Notes under the pieces: model-generated
Told to the model about the DNA's origin: nothing
Seen by the model: the letters and a program-made list of their open reading frames with translations, nothing else
The model's database searches: none
Position numbers and translations under genes: made by a program
Source of the DNA: Labrys sp. KNU-23
GTDB taxonomy: Bacteria > Pseudomonadota > Alphaproteobacteria > Rhizobiales > Labraceae
Direction of reading: 5' to 3'
Assembly (NCBI RefSeq): GCF_008330945.1
Contig: NZ_CP043488.1
Coordinates: 682,001-746,000, forward strand
DNA: 64,000 nucleotides
In this document: positions 37,321 through 45,806 of the stretch, one piece after another
Numbering within the stretch: position 1 is the first letter of the stretch
Layout of the letters: each line of letters opens with the position of its first letter

Positions 37321-37359
37321 GAAACTTGAAGCAAGAAACTTGAAGCAGGAAACTTGAAG
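37321..37359. repeat. 14-base tandem repeat, nearly three copies
   Basis: GAAACTTGAAGCA(A/G) repeats at 37321, 37335 and 37349 (the last truncated). It sits immediately behind the stop of the receiver/sigma-like gene. No function is apparent. Confidence 0.75.
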
Positions 37360-37369
37360 ATCGCGCTGT

Positions 37370-37972
37370 TCAGTCGAGCAGGTGATGGCCGATGGCCTTG
37401 AAAGCCTGATCCATGATCTCACACAGCCAGGGGAGTGTATCCTGGTCTCCAGGCTTGCGATCCGCCAGATCGATGGCGGCAAGCAGCGTTTGCTCCACTA
37501 GCCGGTCGGCGGCAGCCCTGCCGTGAAGATATTGGCGTGCTCTGAGCCTGAGTTCGGGAAGGAATCCGGCGACGTCATAGGTCGGATCCCCGACGATGCC
37601 CTTGATGTCATCCTGTGCCCAGCGACGCGTCGCGAACAGGGTTTCAAGCAAAGCGCGACGGCTGCCTGACTTGCGAACATTGTCGACATGCTTGAGATGC
37701 GTAGGGATGATGTCTTCGTCGTAACTGCTGAAGAACACAAATGGAATGCCCAGCGCGAGCAGGCGGTCAGCGATCGGAAAGACCATCTTGCCATTGATGT
37801 TGACGTCGAGAATGGCGGCGTTCGCCGAACTCACATGGCCCTGCGCCGCCTCGATCGTTGACGCCGGCCCGAGGATCACAGCCCCTTTCTGTTCGAAATA
37901 GTCAGCCAGATCGCCTGCGAGCAATATCTCGTCCTCGACGATGAGGAGACGTATGCCGTTGAGTTGCTGCAT
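37370..37972 (-). CDS. Receiver domain fused to a C-terminal sigma-region-2-like domain
   Basis: Residues 1-120 of 200 are a receiver (LLIVEDEILLAGDLADYFEQ, phosphoacceptor Asp56 in AILDVNINGK, VFFSSYDE). Residues 137-190 resemble region 2 of ECF sigma factors: FLPELRLRARQYLHGRAAAD, LVEQTLLAAI, then a PG and WLCEIMDQAF. They line up with LIPALRAFARTF, DDLVQETLLKAL and WLFTIMRNSY of the sigma factor at 52632. PhyR, the known anti-anti-sigma factor, has the opposite order (sigma-like first, receiver second). A sigma decoy regulated by phosphorylation is plausible but inferred. Confidence 0.7.
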   Translation of the reverse strand: MQQLNGIRLLIVEDEILLAGDLADYFEQKGAVILGPASTIEAAQGHVSSANAAILDVNINGKMVFPIADRLLALGIPFVFFSSYDEDIIPTHLKHVDNVRKSGSRRALLETLFATRRWAQDDIKGIVGDPTYDVAGFLPELRLRARQYLHGRAAADRLVEQTLLAAIDLADRKPGDQDTLPWLCEIMDQAFKAIGHHLLD

Positions 37973-38184
37973 GGGTCGTCACTCGTCTTGAGCCAATTCG
38001 GCCGAATGCGGATGCCGCGTCTTCCGCGCTGGTGATATTCGCACGCAAGCGCGCCAGGCCTGTCGAAACCGGCGAGCTTGGAATTTTCACCAATGCCTGC
38101 CTTTAACCAAGGAAGCTTGAGCATGTTCCCCATGCCGATTGGCATAGTTTTCGGATTGGCCAGCAGCGGCGGCACGCCAAAACT

Positions 38185-38574
38185 CTACTGCCTGGTCAGG
38201 CGCGCAACGGTTTCCACCAATTGCTGGTGTTGAACCGGCTTGCCCAGAACCGGCGCGTCGGGAACCTTTTGCTGCAAGGTTTCAGGAAGCATCTTGCCGG
38301 TGCAGAAGGCGATGGGAATGCCACGGGCTGCGAGCAGATCAACGATGGGTTCGCTCGTGTCCTTGCCCAGACTGATATCCAGAACGGCCGCCGTGATGGG
38401 TTGCTGATCGATGATCTCCAGTGCGGAGGCCAAAGTCAGGCAGGGGCCGGCGATCCGGGCACCGGCGGATGCCAGCGTATCTTCGATATCGAGGGCGATG
38501 ATGATTTCATCGTCGGCCACCAGGATCGTACGGCCTGCGAGGACGCCGCCGGAGGAAAGTTGGTCCTTGGTCAT
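38185..38574 (-). CDS. Single-domain response regulator receiver
   Basis: A 129-residue receiver: ILVADDEIIIALDIEDTLAS, phosphoacceptor Asp in AAVLDISLGKD, and Lys in PVLGKPVQHQQL. No output domain is present. Such proteins often act with HWE kinases in alphaproteobacterial stress signalling, and one HWE kinase lies at 42929. The ATG at 38574 is chosen because conserved sequence follows soon after. Confidence 0.85.
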   Translation of the reverse strand: MTKDQLSSGGVLAGRTILVADDEIIIALDIEDTLASAGARIAGPCLTLASALEIIDQQPITAAVLDISLGKDTSEPIVDLLAARGIPIAFCTGKMLPETLQQKVPDAPVLGKPVQHQQLVETVARLTRQ

Positions 38575-38888
38575 GGATTCTTCCTTCCATAGGCCAGCAT
38601 GGATTCGCTCAGGTTCCTGCGCAGCAGCGAGCAAGGTATTTCAAAAAATGGCGTGGACGGGACAACCTCGCTGCCGCCGGGTTCGAACTGGATCTGCCCG
38701 GAGCCGGGAGGATTGTCCCGCCTCGTCATTCCTGCGGAACGAGACGATGGCCGGATCGGCAAATGAGCCCTCATTCCCGCTTTCGATGCTCCAAACCCAT
38801 GATGGCCGTTCTCGTTCCCCGGGGAAAGGCTGTCTTCATTCGGGATATCCGTCCGGCCGTTCTGGAAAGGGTACGAGGACGGGCCTCT

Positions 38889-38913
38889 GGAACAAGGGCA
38901 ATTCGGCTGGGTT
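38889..38913 (+). promoter_or_regulatory. EcfG-type promoter for the Nramp-like gene
   Basis: GGAAC (38889-38893), 16 bases, GGTT (38910-38913). The predicted start of transcription is ~30 bases before the ATG at 38951. It is the main recognisable element in the 376-base gap upstream. Confidence 0.6.
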
Positions 38914-38950
38914 AGGAGCGGGCCCAGCAGCGGGGCGGGACACCCAGGCC

Positions 38951-40285
38951 ATGACACAGACGGCACCGGATCCGACTTCCGATACCAAAGAAACCGAGTC
39001 ACTGAAACCTGGGCCATCGCCCAGGACCGGCCGATCGCGGTTGGCCTCGGTCTTGGGGCCCGGCCTAATCACGGGGGCGTCGGACGATGACCCCAGCGGC
39101 ATCGCGACCTATTCGCAAGTGGGTGCCCAATATGGCTATGCGGCGTCCTGGACTTTGCTGTTTTCCTATCCCCTGATGGCCGCCGTCCAGATCGTCAGCG
39201 CCCGTCTGGGAAGAACCACAGGGCGGGGGATTGCCGGCAATCTTCGCAAATTCTGTCCATCCTGGCTGGTCGGCATGGTGATCGTGCCGCTGCTGATCGC
39301 CAATGCCATCAATATAGGTGCCGATATCGGCGCCATGGCCGATGCGATCAAGCTCCTGGTGGGTGGTCCTGGGCTGATCTATGTCGCGGCGATAGGCGTC
39401 CTGTGCGTGCTGGCCGAGATGTATGTCGGTTACCGGCAGTATGCCCGCCTGCTCAAATGGACCAGCCTGAGCCTGTTCGCCTATGTGGCGACGGCGGTCG
39501 TCGTCGAGCTGGATTGGTCCGCCTTGGGTGCGGGCCTGTTGATGCCGACATTGCATGTCGATGCCGACTACATCACGGCCATCGTAGCGATCCTCGGCAC
39601 GACCATCAGTCCCTATCTGTTTTTCTGGCAGGCCTCCCAGGAGGTCGAGGAACTGAAGGCCGACGCTCGGCGCGAACCCCTGAAGGATCATCCCGAACAG
39701 GCGCCGGACGCGCAAATGCGCATCAATCTCGATACGTTCGTGGGAATGGCCTTCTCCAACATGATTGCCCTTGCCATCATGGTCACGTCGGCGGCTACGC
39801 TACATCTCCACCACGTCACCGCCATAGAAAGTTCGGCCCAGGCGGCTTCGGCTCTCGAACCCGTTGCCGGCAAGTTTGCTTCCATTGTCTTTTGCCTGGG
39901 CATTGTCGGCACCGGCCTGTTGGCGGTGCCGGTGCTCGCCGGTTCGGCGGCCTATGGACTGGGGGAGGCGCTCAAATGGCCGACCGGCTTGGCACGAAAG
40001 CCACGGCGCGCAAAAGCCTTCTATGGCGCCATCGCTGCGGCGACCATGATCGGGGCGGGCCTGAACCTGACCTCGATAAGCTCGATGAAGGCTCTTTATT
40101 GGAGTGCTGTCGTCAACGGTGTCGTCGCCGTACCCGTCATGGCCCTCATGCTGGTGATGGCATCGCACAGAACGCTCATGGGCGAGGAGACGATCGGGGC
40201 CGGATTGCGGATTGTCGGTTGGCTCGCCACCGCGGTGATGACGCTCTGCGTCGTGGGCATGTTCGCGCAGATGGCGTTGAGTTGA
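38951..40285 (+). CDS. Nramp-family metal transporter with divergent metal-site motifs
   Basis: A 444-residue inner-membrane protein with about 11 hydrophobic segments and overall Nramp organisation (SVLGPGLITGASDDDPSG at the first membrane helix). The canonical DPGN is DPSG here (47-50), and the canonical Met-Pro-His of helix 6 is replaced by Ser-Pro-Tyr (220-222), so two usual Mn2+/Fe2+ ligands are changed. Such changes mark Nramp-related branches, including Mg2+ transporters, so the substrate is open. An EcfG-type promoter lies upstream. Confidence 0.85.
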   Translation: MTQTAPDPTSDTKETESLKPGPSPRTGRSRLASVLGPGLITGASDDDPSGIATYSQVGAQYGYAASWTLLFSYPLMAAVQIVSARLGRTTGRGIAGNLRKFCPSWLVGMVIVPLLIANAINIGADIGAMADAIKLLVGGPGLIYVAAIGVLCVLAEMYVGYRQYARLLKWTSLSLFAYVATAVVVELDWSALGAGLLMPTLHVDADYITAIVAILGTTISPYLFFWQASQEVEELKADARREPLKDHPEQAPDAQMRINLDTFVGMAFSNMIALAIMVTSAATLHLHHVTAIESSAQAASALEPVAGKFASIVFCLGIVGTGLLAVPVLAGSAAYGLGEALKWPTGLARKPRRAKAFYGAIAAATMIGAGLNLTSISSMKALYWSAVVNGVVAVPVMALMLVMASHRTLMGEETIGAGLRIVGWLATAVMTLCVVGMFAQMALS

Positions 40286-40371
40286 GACCGGCCCCGGATA
40301 CCGCGCATGTCGCCGGAGCCAAGACCCCCGCCAGCACGGCAACGCCGGCGGGGGAAGCAAGCATCAAAGGG

Positions 40372-40809
40372 TTAGAACGCTGCCTGGCTGTGCTCGCCGC
40401 CGGGCCGCGCGATCTCGCCGAGGGCGATCCCTGCCTTGTCAGGCGCTTTTGAACGAGCGAGGTCGCTGAGGGAAACGATTCCGACCAGGCGTTTGTCGCG
40501 ATTGACGACAGGGAGCCTGCGCAATTGTATTTCGCCCAGATTGTCGAGGACATCCTCTATCTCATCGTCGTCAAAGCAGTATTTGACATCCGCCGTCATG
40601 ACGTCCCGGACAAGCGTATCCACTCCCAGGCCTGCGGCGACGCCGCGCACGGCGATATCACGGTCCGTGATCATGCCCACCAGTTGATCCCCATCGGCAA
40701 CGGGGATCATGCCGATGTCGAGGCCGAGCATGAGCTGGGCCGCCTTCTGGATCGTCTCGTCCGGCGTGGCAACGCAAACCTCGCCGGTCATGGCTTGCTT
40801 GATTTTCAT
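40372..40809 (-). CDS. CBS-domain pair protein
   Basis: A 145-residue stand-alone CBS pair: KIKQAMTGEVCVATPDETIQ with MITDRDIAVRG, and VMTADVKYCFDDDEIED with IVSLSDLAR. This class of small CBS protein usually binds AMP/ATP-type ligands and recurs in stress regulons. The ATG at 40809 follows GGAGGATAT. It lies 20 bases behind the gene at 40830-41102 on the same strand and probably shares its EcfG-type promoter. Confidence 0.88.
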   Translation of the reverse strand: MKIKQAMTGEVCVATPDETIQKAAQLMLGLDIGMIPVADGDQLVGMITDRDIAVRGVAAGLGVDTLVRDVMTADVKYCFDDDEIEDVLDNLGEIQLRRLPVVNRDKRLVGIVSLSDLARSKAPDKAGIALGEIARPGGEHSQAAF

Positions 40810-40829
40810 CATATCCTCCATTGTCGCTT

Positions 40830-41102
40830 TCAGCGTCGCTCCGTCTCGTCGGTCAGGTTGTCGAATTGGCCGCGTTGGCGTGCCGGCTCGGATTCGCTTG
40901 CCAGGGCCTCGCTATCCTCGGGACTTTCTGGAAATTCCACGGATATGTTGACGTTTCGGCGTTGCTTGAGATCCAGTGAGGCAGCAGCGACCGCGGTCTC
41001 GAAGGCGGCTTCCGGAAGTTCGTATCCGCCGCCGCGCTGGCCTTCGTGCTCGATGACCCAGCCATCGGCGGTGCCAATGATGCGATAGGATGCGTGCGGC
41101 AT
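40830..41102 (-). CDS. Small DUF2188-like protein
   Basis: The 90-residue product begins PHASYRIIGTADGWVIEHEG and continues with a helix rich in Ala/Glu, a plan like DUF2188-type stress proteins although the match is loose. The ATG at 41102 is preceded by GAGGAGACC. An EcfG-type promoter lies about 120 bases upstream on the same strand, and the CBS gene follows. Confidence 0.65.
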   Translation of the reverse strand: MPHASYRIIGTADGWVIEHEGQRGGGYELPEAAFETAVAAASLDLKQRRNVNISVEFPESPEDSEALASESEPARQRGQFDNLTDETERR

Positions 41103-41219
41103 CGTCGGTCTCCTCGTCGGATCGGTTTGCAAAAACAGGCAGCCGTGGGTGCCGGCCGCCCAGTCACCACGACTTTCAGGCAAACCTGCTAGCCTACTCC
41201 AACGCCTGCTTGCCTACCG

Positions 41220-41244
41220 AACGACAGCGGCGGAAGAGGGTTCC
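41220..41244 (-). promoter_or_regulatory. EcfG-type promoter for the DUF2188-like/CBS pair
   Basis: On the minus strand: GGAAC (41240-41244), 16 bases, CGTT (41220-41223). The leader to the ATG at 41102 would be ~110 bases. A plus-strand copy lies 47 bases away, making a divergent promoter pair. Confidence 0.55.
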
Positions 41245-41290
41245 GCCGGCTGCGCGCCATTTTTGCCGGCCATGTGGGCAGGCTTGAGGG

Positions 41291-41315
41291 GGAACCTTCC
41301 AGGGCGCGATTGGTT
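41291..41315 (+). promoter_or_regulatory. EcfG-type promoter for the permuted ROK gene
   Basis: GGAAC (41291-41295), 16 bases, GGTT (41312-41315). The predicted transcript start near 41322 rules out the in-frame GTG at 41274 and supports the ATG at 41361. Confidence 0.6.
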
Positions 41316-41360
41316 GTCGCCAGCAGCAATGGTTGCGGAGGGGGATCGGCGGGTTCGGGG

Positions 41361-42440
41361 ATGAACGATCAGGCGGGTTGGCAATTTCTCAATCACGGCG
41401 GCGAGATGCTGCCTTCCGTCCGTGTCGACGGCTACAATATCGGCCTGCGCGACCAGGACGGCTTTGTCGGCGATAAGGCCAATACGGGCGCTTTTCTCGA
41501 AAAGCTGGAGGCGTTGCGCCTGCTCTATCGCAAGGCGGGCAATGATCCCCTGGGAGAAGAAGCGACCGAGGAAATCAAGCGCAAGCAAATCGACGACATG
41601 CTGGTCGGTGACGATTTGAACAGCGCCGCGCTCGTGCACGGTGCGCTGGAGGAATTTGCCCGTTCGCTGTCGAGCGTCATCCGCCGCTTCCTGCGGACCG
41701 CCTCCTGGCAGCACACCGAACGCATCGTCATCGGTGGCGGCTTCCGGGAAAGCCGCGTGGGAAGATTGGCGATTGCACGAACCCAGGCCCTGCTGAGCGG
41801 GGAAGGGATCCCGGTAGAAGTGATTCCGATCGCCAATCACCCCGATGAAGCCGGATTGATCGGCAGCCTGCACCTGCTGCCGCCCTATGTGCTGGCCAAC
41901 CATGACGGCATGCTGGCGGTGGACATCGGCGGGCGCAACATCCGAGCCGGGATCGTGTTGAGCCAGGTGGACAAGCAAGCCGATCTTGGCCGGGCCAAGG
42001 TGGAAAAGCTCCTGATCTGGCGCCATGCTGACGATGAACCGGCGCGAACGGCTGCCATTGGCCGCCTTGGCGAGATGCTGCAGGATCTGCGTTCGCGGGC
42101 GGAGAAGAACAAGATCAGCCTTACGCCGGTGATCGGCGTGGGCTGTCCGGGTGCGATCAAATCCGACGGATCCATCGCGCGCGGAGGCCAGAATCTGCCG
42201 GGTTCCAATTGGGAAGGCGCCAATTTCAACCTGCCGGCGGCCTTGCTCAAATTCATGCCCAGGATCGGCGGGCAGCCAAGCCACATCGTTCTTCATAACG
42301 ATGCGGTGGTTCAGGGCCTGTCGGAGGTGCCTCACATGGGCGACGTCAAGCGCTGGGGCATATTGACGATCGGCACGGGGCTGGGCAATGCCCGCTTCAC
42401 CAACAGGAGGAAGGACGGGGGCAAAGCCTCTGCCCGATGA
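41361..42440 (+). CDS. ROK-type sugar kinase-like protein with swapped (circularly permuted) halves
   Basis: The motifs of ROK kinases occur in this 359-residue protein in the wrong order. Residues 1-175 look like the normal C-terminal half: RIVIGGGFRESRVG (121-134) and PDEAGLIGSL (161-170). Residues 184-345 look like the normal N-terminal half: MLAVDIGGRNIRAG, VIGVGCPGAI, GGQNLPGSNWEG, LHNDAVVQGLSE and ILTIGTGLGNARF at the very end. The CxCGxxGCxE zinc motif is absent. An active permuted kinase, a regulatory pseudo-kinase or a rearranged gene are all possible. An EcfG-type promoter drives it. Confidence 0.75.
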   Translation: MNDQAGWQFLNHGGEMLPSVRVDGYNIGLRDQDGFVGDKANTGAFLEKLEALRLLYRKAGNDPLGEEATEEIKRKQIDDMLVGDDLNSAALVHGALEEFARSLSSVIRRFLRTASWQHTERIVIGGGFRESRVGRLAIARTQALLSGEGIPVEVIPIANHPDEAGLIGSLHLLPPYVLANHDGMLAVDIGGRNIRAGIVLSQVDKQADLGRAKVEKLLIWRHADDEPARTAAIGRLGEMLQDLRSRAEKNKISLTPVIGVGCPGAIKSDGSIARGGQNLPGSNWEGANFNLPAALLKFMPRIGGQPSHIVLHNDAVVQGLSEVPHMGDVKRWGILTIGTGLGNARFTNRRKDGGKASAR

Positions 42441-42465
42441 CGTCGCCAGGCGGGTATCCGACATT

Positions 42466-42490
42466 GGAACCGAAATGTCATCGGACCGTT
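42466..42490 (+). promoter_or_regulatory. EcfG-type promoter for the 52-residue protein
   Basis: GGAAC (42466-42470), 16 bases, CGTT (42487-42490), ending 30 bases before the ATG at 42521. Confidence 0.65.
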
Positions 42491-42520
42491 TGGGAAGTCC
42501 ATACACCAAGGGAGTGGAGC

Positions 42521-42679
42521 ATGACGGCCGAGAAAAGGACGAAGGAGCCCCCGGGGCGCCCCAACGACAACGGGCGGAACGAAGAGGCGGAAAAGCTCAA
42601 ACACGGCGAAACGCCGAAGGACCAGACCGGTGCGCCCAGAGGCAAGAACCGCAGCAATGCCGGCGACACCACTTCGTGA
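42521..42679 (+). CDS. 52-residue hydrophilic stress protein
   Basis: A short, highly charged protein (MTAEKRTKEPPGRPNDNGRN ... NRSNAGDTTS) likely to be disordered. Family unknown. A GGAGTGGAGC ribosome site directly precedes the ATG, and an EcfG-type promoter lies at a normal distance, which together support it as a real gene. Confidence 0.65.
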   Translation: MTAEKRTKEPPGRPNDNGRNEEAEKLKHGETPKDQTGAPRGKNRSNAGDTTS

Positions 42680-42928
42680 ATGCGTTTGGCTCAGGGTAGC
42701 GGCGCTGCCCGGTTTCGACCCCAATACCGATGAAATTCAAGTTCTGCGCTTGTCCAGGTGGCCGAAGACTTGGCCGGCCGAGTTTTGGATTGTATTTATT
42801 CGACCGGCTTGGCTATTGTGATCGTGAGAGTCCAGAGGCTGGGCGATGCATGTCATATGCCGGTCGATCTCGGGGCGGGTATCGAGCAATAGTGCCGGGT
42901 CTTTGAGACAATTAGGGCTGGGTCGGCG

Positions 42929-44476
42929 TTGAAAACCAAGAAGGGGTCGAGCGGAAAACCGGCGCTCGTCTTTGGCGCGGCAGATCCGGATCCGGATGAA
43001 CCAGCGCCGCTCACACATCGAATGCATCAGCAAAGTGCGCTTTTTCACTTCACCGATCGCCTCTATCGCGCGCGCAATCTCGATCAGATCTATAGCGCGG
43101 CACTGGATGCCATCGCCGACATGCTGGGCTGCACGCGTGCATCGATCTTGCAGTTTGATGACAAGGGCGTGCTGCGTTTCGCGGCCTGGCGGCGGCTTTC
43201 GGAAGAATATCGCAGGGGAGTCGAGGGACATTCGCCATGGCAGCCTGGCCACGAGGAACCGGCTCCCGTCTATTTGGGCGACATCGGCCATGCCGACCTG
43301 CCATCCGACCTAGCGGCCCTGATCCGGCTCGAAGGCATTGGTGCACTGGCCTTCATTCCGGTCATGGTCAGCCAGGGCATGGCCGGCAAGTTCACGCTTT
43401 ATTACGAAGGACCTCATCTTTTCACGAATGAAGAGCGTGAACTGGCACTGATCATTGCCCGTCAACTCGGCTTTGCGATCGAGCGTCATCACAGCGACCA
43501 GACCGCCCGCCGCTTCACGGCGCTCGTGGAGTCTTCGGACGATGCGATCATTTCCAAGAATCTCGAAGGCATCATCATCAGCTGGAATGCCGGGGCCGAG
43601 CGTCTTTTCGGCTATGGCGCTCCGGAGGCGATCGGCCGCTCCGTGATGATGCTGATTCCGCCCGACCGACATAATGAAGAGCCGGCCATATTGGCGCGTA
43701 TCCGGGCGGGCGAGCGGATCGACCATTACGAGACCATCCGCCGGCGCAAGGACGGCGGCCTTGTCGATATCTCGCTGAGCGTATCCCCGATCAAGAATGC
43801 CGAAGGCGTGATCATCGGAGCTTCCAAGATCGCGCGCGACATCACCGAACGACGCCGAGCCCAGGAGCAGCAGCAACTTCTCCTGCATGAGATGGATCAT
43901 CGGGTCAAAAACCTGTTCGCCCTTGCCACCAGCATCGTCAATCTGAGCGTGGCTTCCGCCGAAACGCCGGCGGCGCTTGCCTCGATCGTCGCCGATCGTT
44001 TGGGCGCCCTGTCGAGGGCGCACGCCCTGACCCTGGCTTCCAGAACCGTCGGCAACGGCTTCAGGAAAACGGCGACACTGCACGCGCTGATCGAAGCCAT
44101 TCTGGCTCCCTATGTGGAAGGAGCCGAGGGGGAGCGCAAGCGGTTCACGGTTGAAGGGATCGATATCGAACTTGCCGAAAGCACGGTTACGCCCGTTGCG
44201 CTTCTCCTGCATGAGTTCGCTACGAATGCTGCCAAATATGGCAGCTTTTCTACTTCGGGGGGGCGAGTGGAGATCGAATGCAGGCGCCGTGGCGGCGATG
44301 TTGTCCTCGTTTGGCGCGAGCTCGGTGGACCGACGGTGCAGCCGTCGGACACGGAAGGTTTCGGCAGCCGCCTCGTGCGGTTGGCCGCGAGCCAATTCGG
44401 CGGATTCTCGCGCCAATGGCATCCTGAAGGGCTGGTCATCGAATTGACGATGGATATAAGCCGCGTCGGCGCATGA
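42929..44476 (+). CDS. GAF-PAS HWE-family histidine kinase
   Basis: A soluble 515-residue kinase: GAF domain (about 38-188), PAS domain (about 196-310, FTALVESSDDAIISKNLEG) and an HWE kinase core with phosphoacceptor His324 in EMDHRVKNLFALATSIVNLS, the N box LLHEFATNAAKYG and the family's W-x-E in LVWRELGG. HWE and HisKA2 kinases are the usual inputs to PhyR/EcfG signalling in this order. The start is a TTG at 42929 with a weak ribosome site, and an ATG at 43022 is an alternative. Confidence 0.9.
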   Translation: MKTKKGSSGKPALVFGAADPDPDEPAPLTHRMHQQSALFHFTDRLYRARNLDQIYSAALDAIADMLGCTRASILQFDDKGVLRFAAWRRLSEEYRRGVEGHSPWQPGHEEPAPVYLGDIGHADLPSDLAALIRLEGIGALAFIPVMVSQGMAGKFTLYYEGPHLFTNEERELALIIARQLGFAIERHHSDQTARRFTALVESSDDAIISKNLEGIIISWNAGAERLFGYGAPEAIGRSVMMLIPPDRHNEEPAILARIRAGERIDHYETIRRRKDGGLVDISLSVSPIKNAEGVIIGASKIARDITERRRAQEQQQLLLHEMDHRVKNLFALATSIVNLSVASAETPAALASIVADRLGALSRAHALTLASRTVGNGFRKTATLHALIEAILAPYVEGAEGERKRFTVEGIDIELAESTVTPVALLLHEFATNAAKYGSFSTSGGRVEIECRRRGGDVVLVWRELGGPTVQPSDTEGFGSRLVRLAASQFGGFSRQWHPEGLVIELTMDISRVGA

Positions 44477-44496
44477 ACCCCGGCCGACCTCCCCGG

Positions 44497-44521
44497 GGAA
44501 CCTAAAGCCTTCTGTTTGGTT
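44497..44521 (+). promoter_or_regulatory. EcfG-type promoter for the PepSY-like protein
   Basis: GGAAC (44497-44501), 16 bases, GGTT (44518-44521), 33 bases before the ATG at 44555. Confidence 0.6.
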
Positions 44522-44554
44522 TTTCTTGCGCATTCGAAACGTGAGGGATGCGCG

Positions 44555-44815
44555 ATGAGACCAATAGTCGGAGCCGTTGCCGGCCTTCTGCTTCTTGCCG
44601 GTGTGGCCAGCGCCCAGACCACCAGCACCGCTCTACCTCCGCAAGGCAGCCTGAAATTGTCGCAGATCATCGCCAAGGTCGAAGCCCGCGAGGGCTTTGC
44701 CTACATCTCGGAGATCGAATGGAGCCAGAGCGGCTATTACGAGGTCACTTACATGACCACCGATAAGGCCAAGGTCGAGCTGCATCTCGATCCCATGTCC
44801 GGAGGCACGCGATAG
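44555..44815 (+). CDS. Small secreted PepSY-like protein
   Basis: An 86-residue protein with signal peptide MRPIVGAVAGLLLLAGVASA. The mature part (LSQIIAKVEAREGFAYISEI, YYEVTYMTTDKAKVELHLDP) matches the PepSY-like repeat plan, probably periplasmic. The ATG at 44555 lies behind GTGAGGG and an EcfG-type promoter. Function unknown. Confidence 0.75.
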   Translation: MRPIVGAVAGLLLLAGVASAQTTSTALPPQGSLKLSQIIAKVEAREGFAYISEIEWSQSGYYEVTYMTTDKAKVELHLDPMSGGTR

Positions 44816-44948
44816 GGCCGTTACGCTCATTTGCCATAGCTGACGAACAGACGGGATTCTGTCGGCGGGGACGCTGTCGTGCCGACGGTCCGCCCATGCT
44901 GATGGTTGCTTTGCGGCGACCGGCCTCACCAGGAAGGAGCCTGGCGCG

Positions 44949-45806
44949 ATGGAAGAGCGAACCATTGATGGCGAGGGTGTGAAGATTCAGACGCAGGCTT
45001 TCGGTCATCTCGACGATCCGCCGATCCTTCTGATCATGGGTGCGTTCGCCTCGATGACCTGGTGGCCCGACGATTTCGTGGAATTGCTTGCCTCGGCTGG
45101 TCGCTATGTCATCCGCTATGACAACAGGGACACTGGCACCTCGACGGCCTATGCGCCGGGAATGGCGAAGTATACGCTCGCAGATATGGCGAAGGATGCG
45201 ATGGCCGTCCTCAGCGGCTACAACCTGCAGGCAGGTCATCTGGTCGGCATGTCGATGGGCGGGGTCATCGCCCAGTTGGCAGCCCTGGTCAGGCCTCATC
45301 GGGTCAAGACTCTGACGGTCGTCAGCTCCACCCCGCTCGGCGTCGAGTGGCTGCCGCCTCCCCACGAGGACTACAGGCAGCACATGGCCGCGCTCGGCCA
45401 TCTCGACTGGAACGACAAGGAACAGGTGGCGGATTTCCTGGCCCGCGACGCCGAGGCGGTCGCCGGTAGGCGCCGCCCGCATGATGCCGATGCAGCCAGG
45501 CGTCTGATCGAAAGGGATCTTGCCCGCTCGCCGTCTTTTTCGAGCCTGCGGAACCATTTGGCGGTGGCGGCGCCGTCGCCTGTCCAGGCCAGGGCCGCCG
45601 ATATCCGGATTCCCACCTTGATCGTGCATGGCACGGCTGATCCGGTGTTTCCGATCGCGCATGCCGACGCCATGGTGGCGGCTGTCAAGGGAGCGCGCCT
45701 CATCGCGATCGACGGCGGTGGCCACGAACTGCACCCCGATGACTGGCCGCAGATCGCGCGTGAGATCCTGCTCCACACCTGCGTGATTCACATCGGAAGA
45801 TTGTGA
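44949..45806 (+). CDS. Alpha/beta hydrolase
   Basis: A 285-residue alpha/beta hydrolase: oxyanion region ILLIMGAFAS, nucleophile Ser in LVGMSMGGVIAQ, Asp in IVHGTADPVFP and His in GGGHELHP. It is soluble and the substrate is unknown. Similar enzymes are annotated as lactonases or esterases. The ATG follows AAGGAGCC. Its 3' end overlaps the convergent membrane-protein gene by 19 bases. Confidence 0.85.
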   Translation: MEERTIDGEGVKIQTQAFGHLDDPPILLIMGAFASMTWWPDDFVELLASAGRYVIRYDNRDTGTSTAYAPGMAKYTLADMAKDAMAVLSGYNLQAGHLVGMSMGGVIAQLAALVRPHRVKTLTVVSSTPLGVEWLPPPHEDYRQHMAALGHLDWNDKEQVADFLARDAEAVAGRRRPHDADAARRLIERDLARSPSFSSLRNHLAVAAPSPVQARAADIRIPTLIVHGTADPVFPIAHADAMVAAVKGARLIAIDGGGHELHPDDWPQIAREILLHTCVIHIGRL

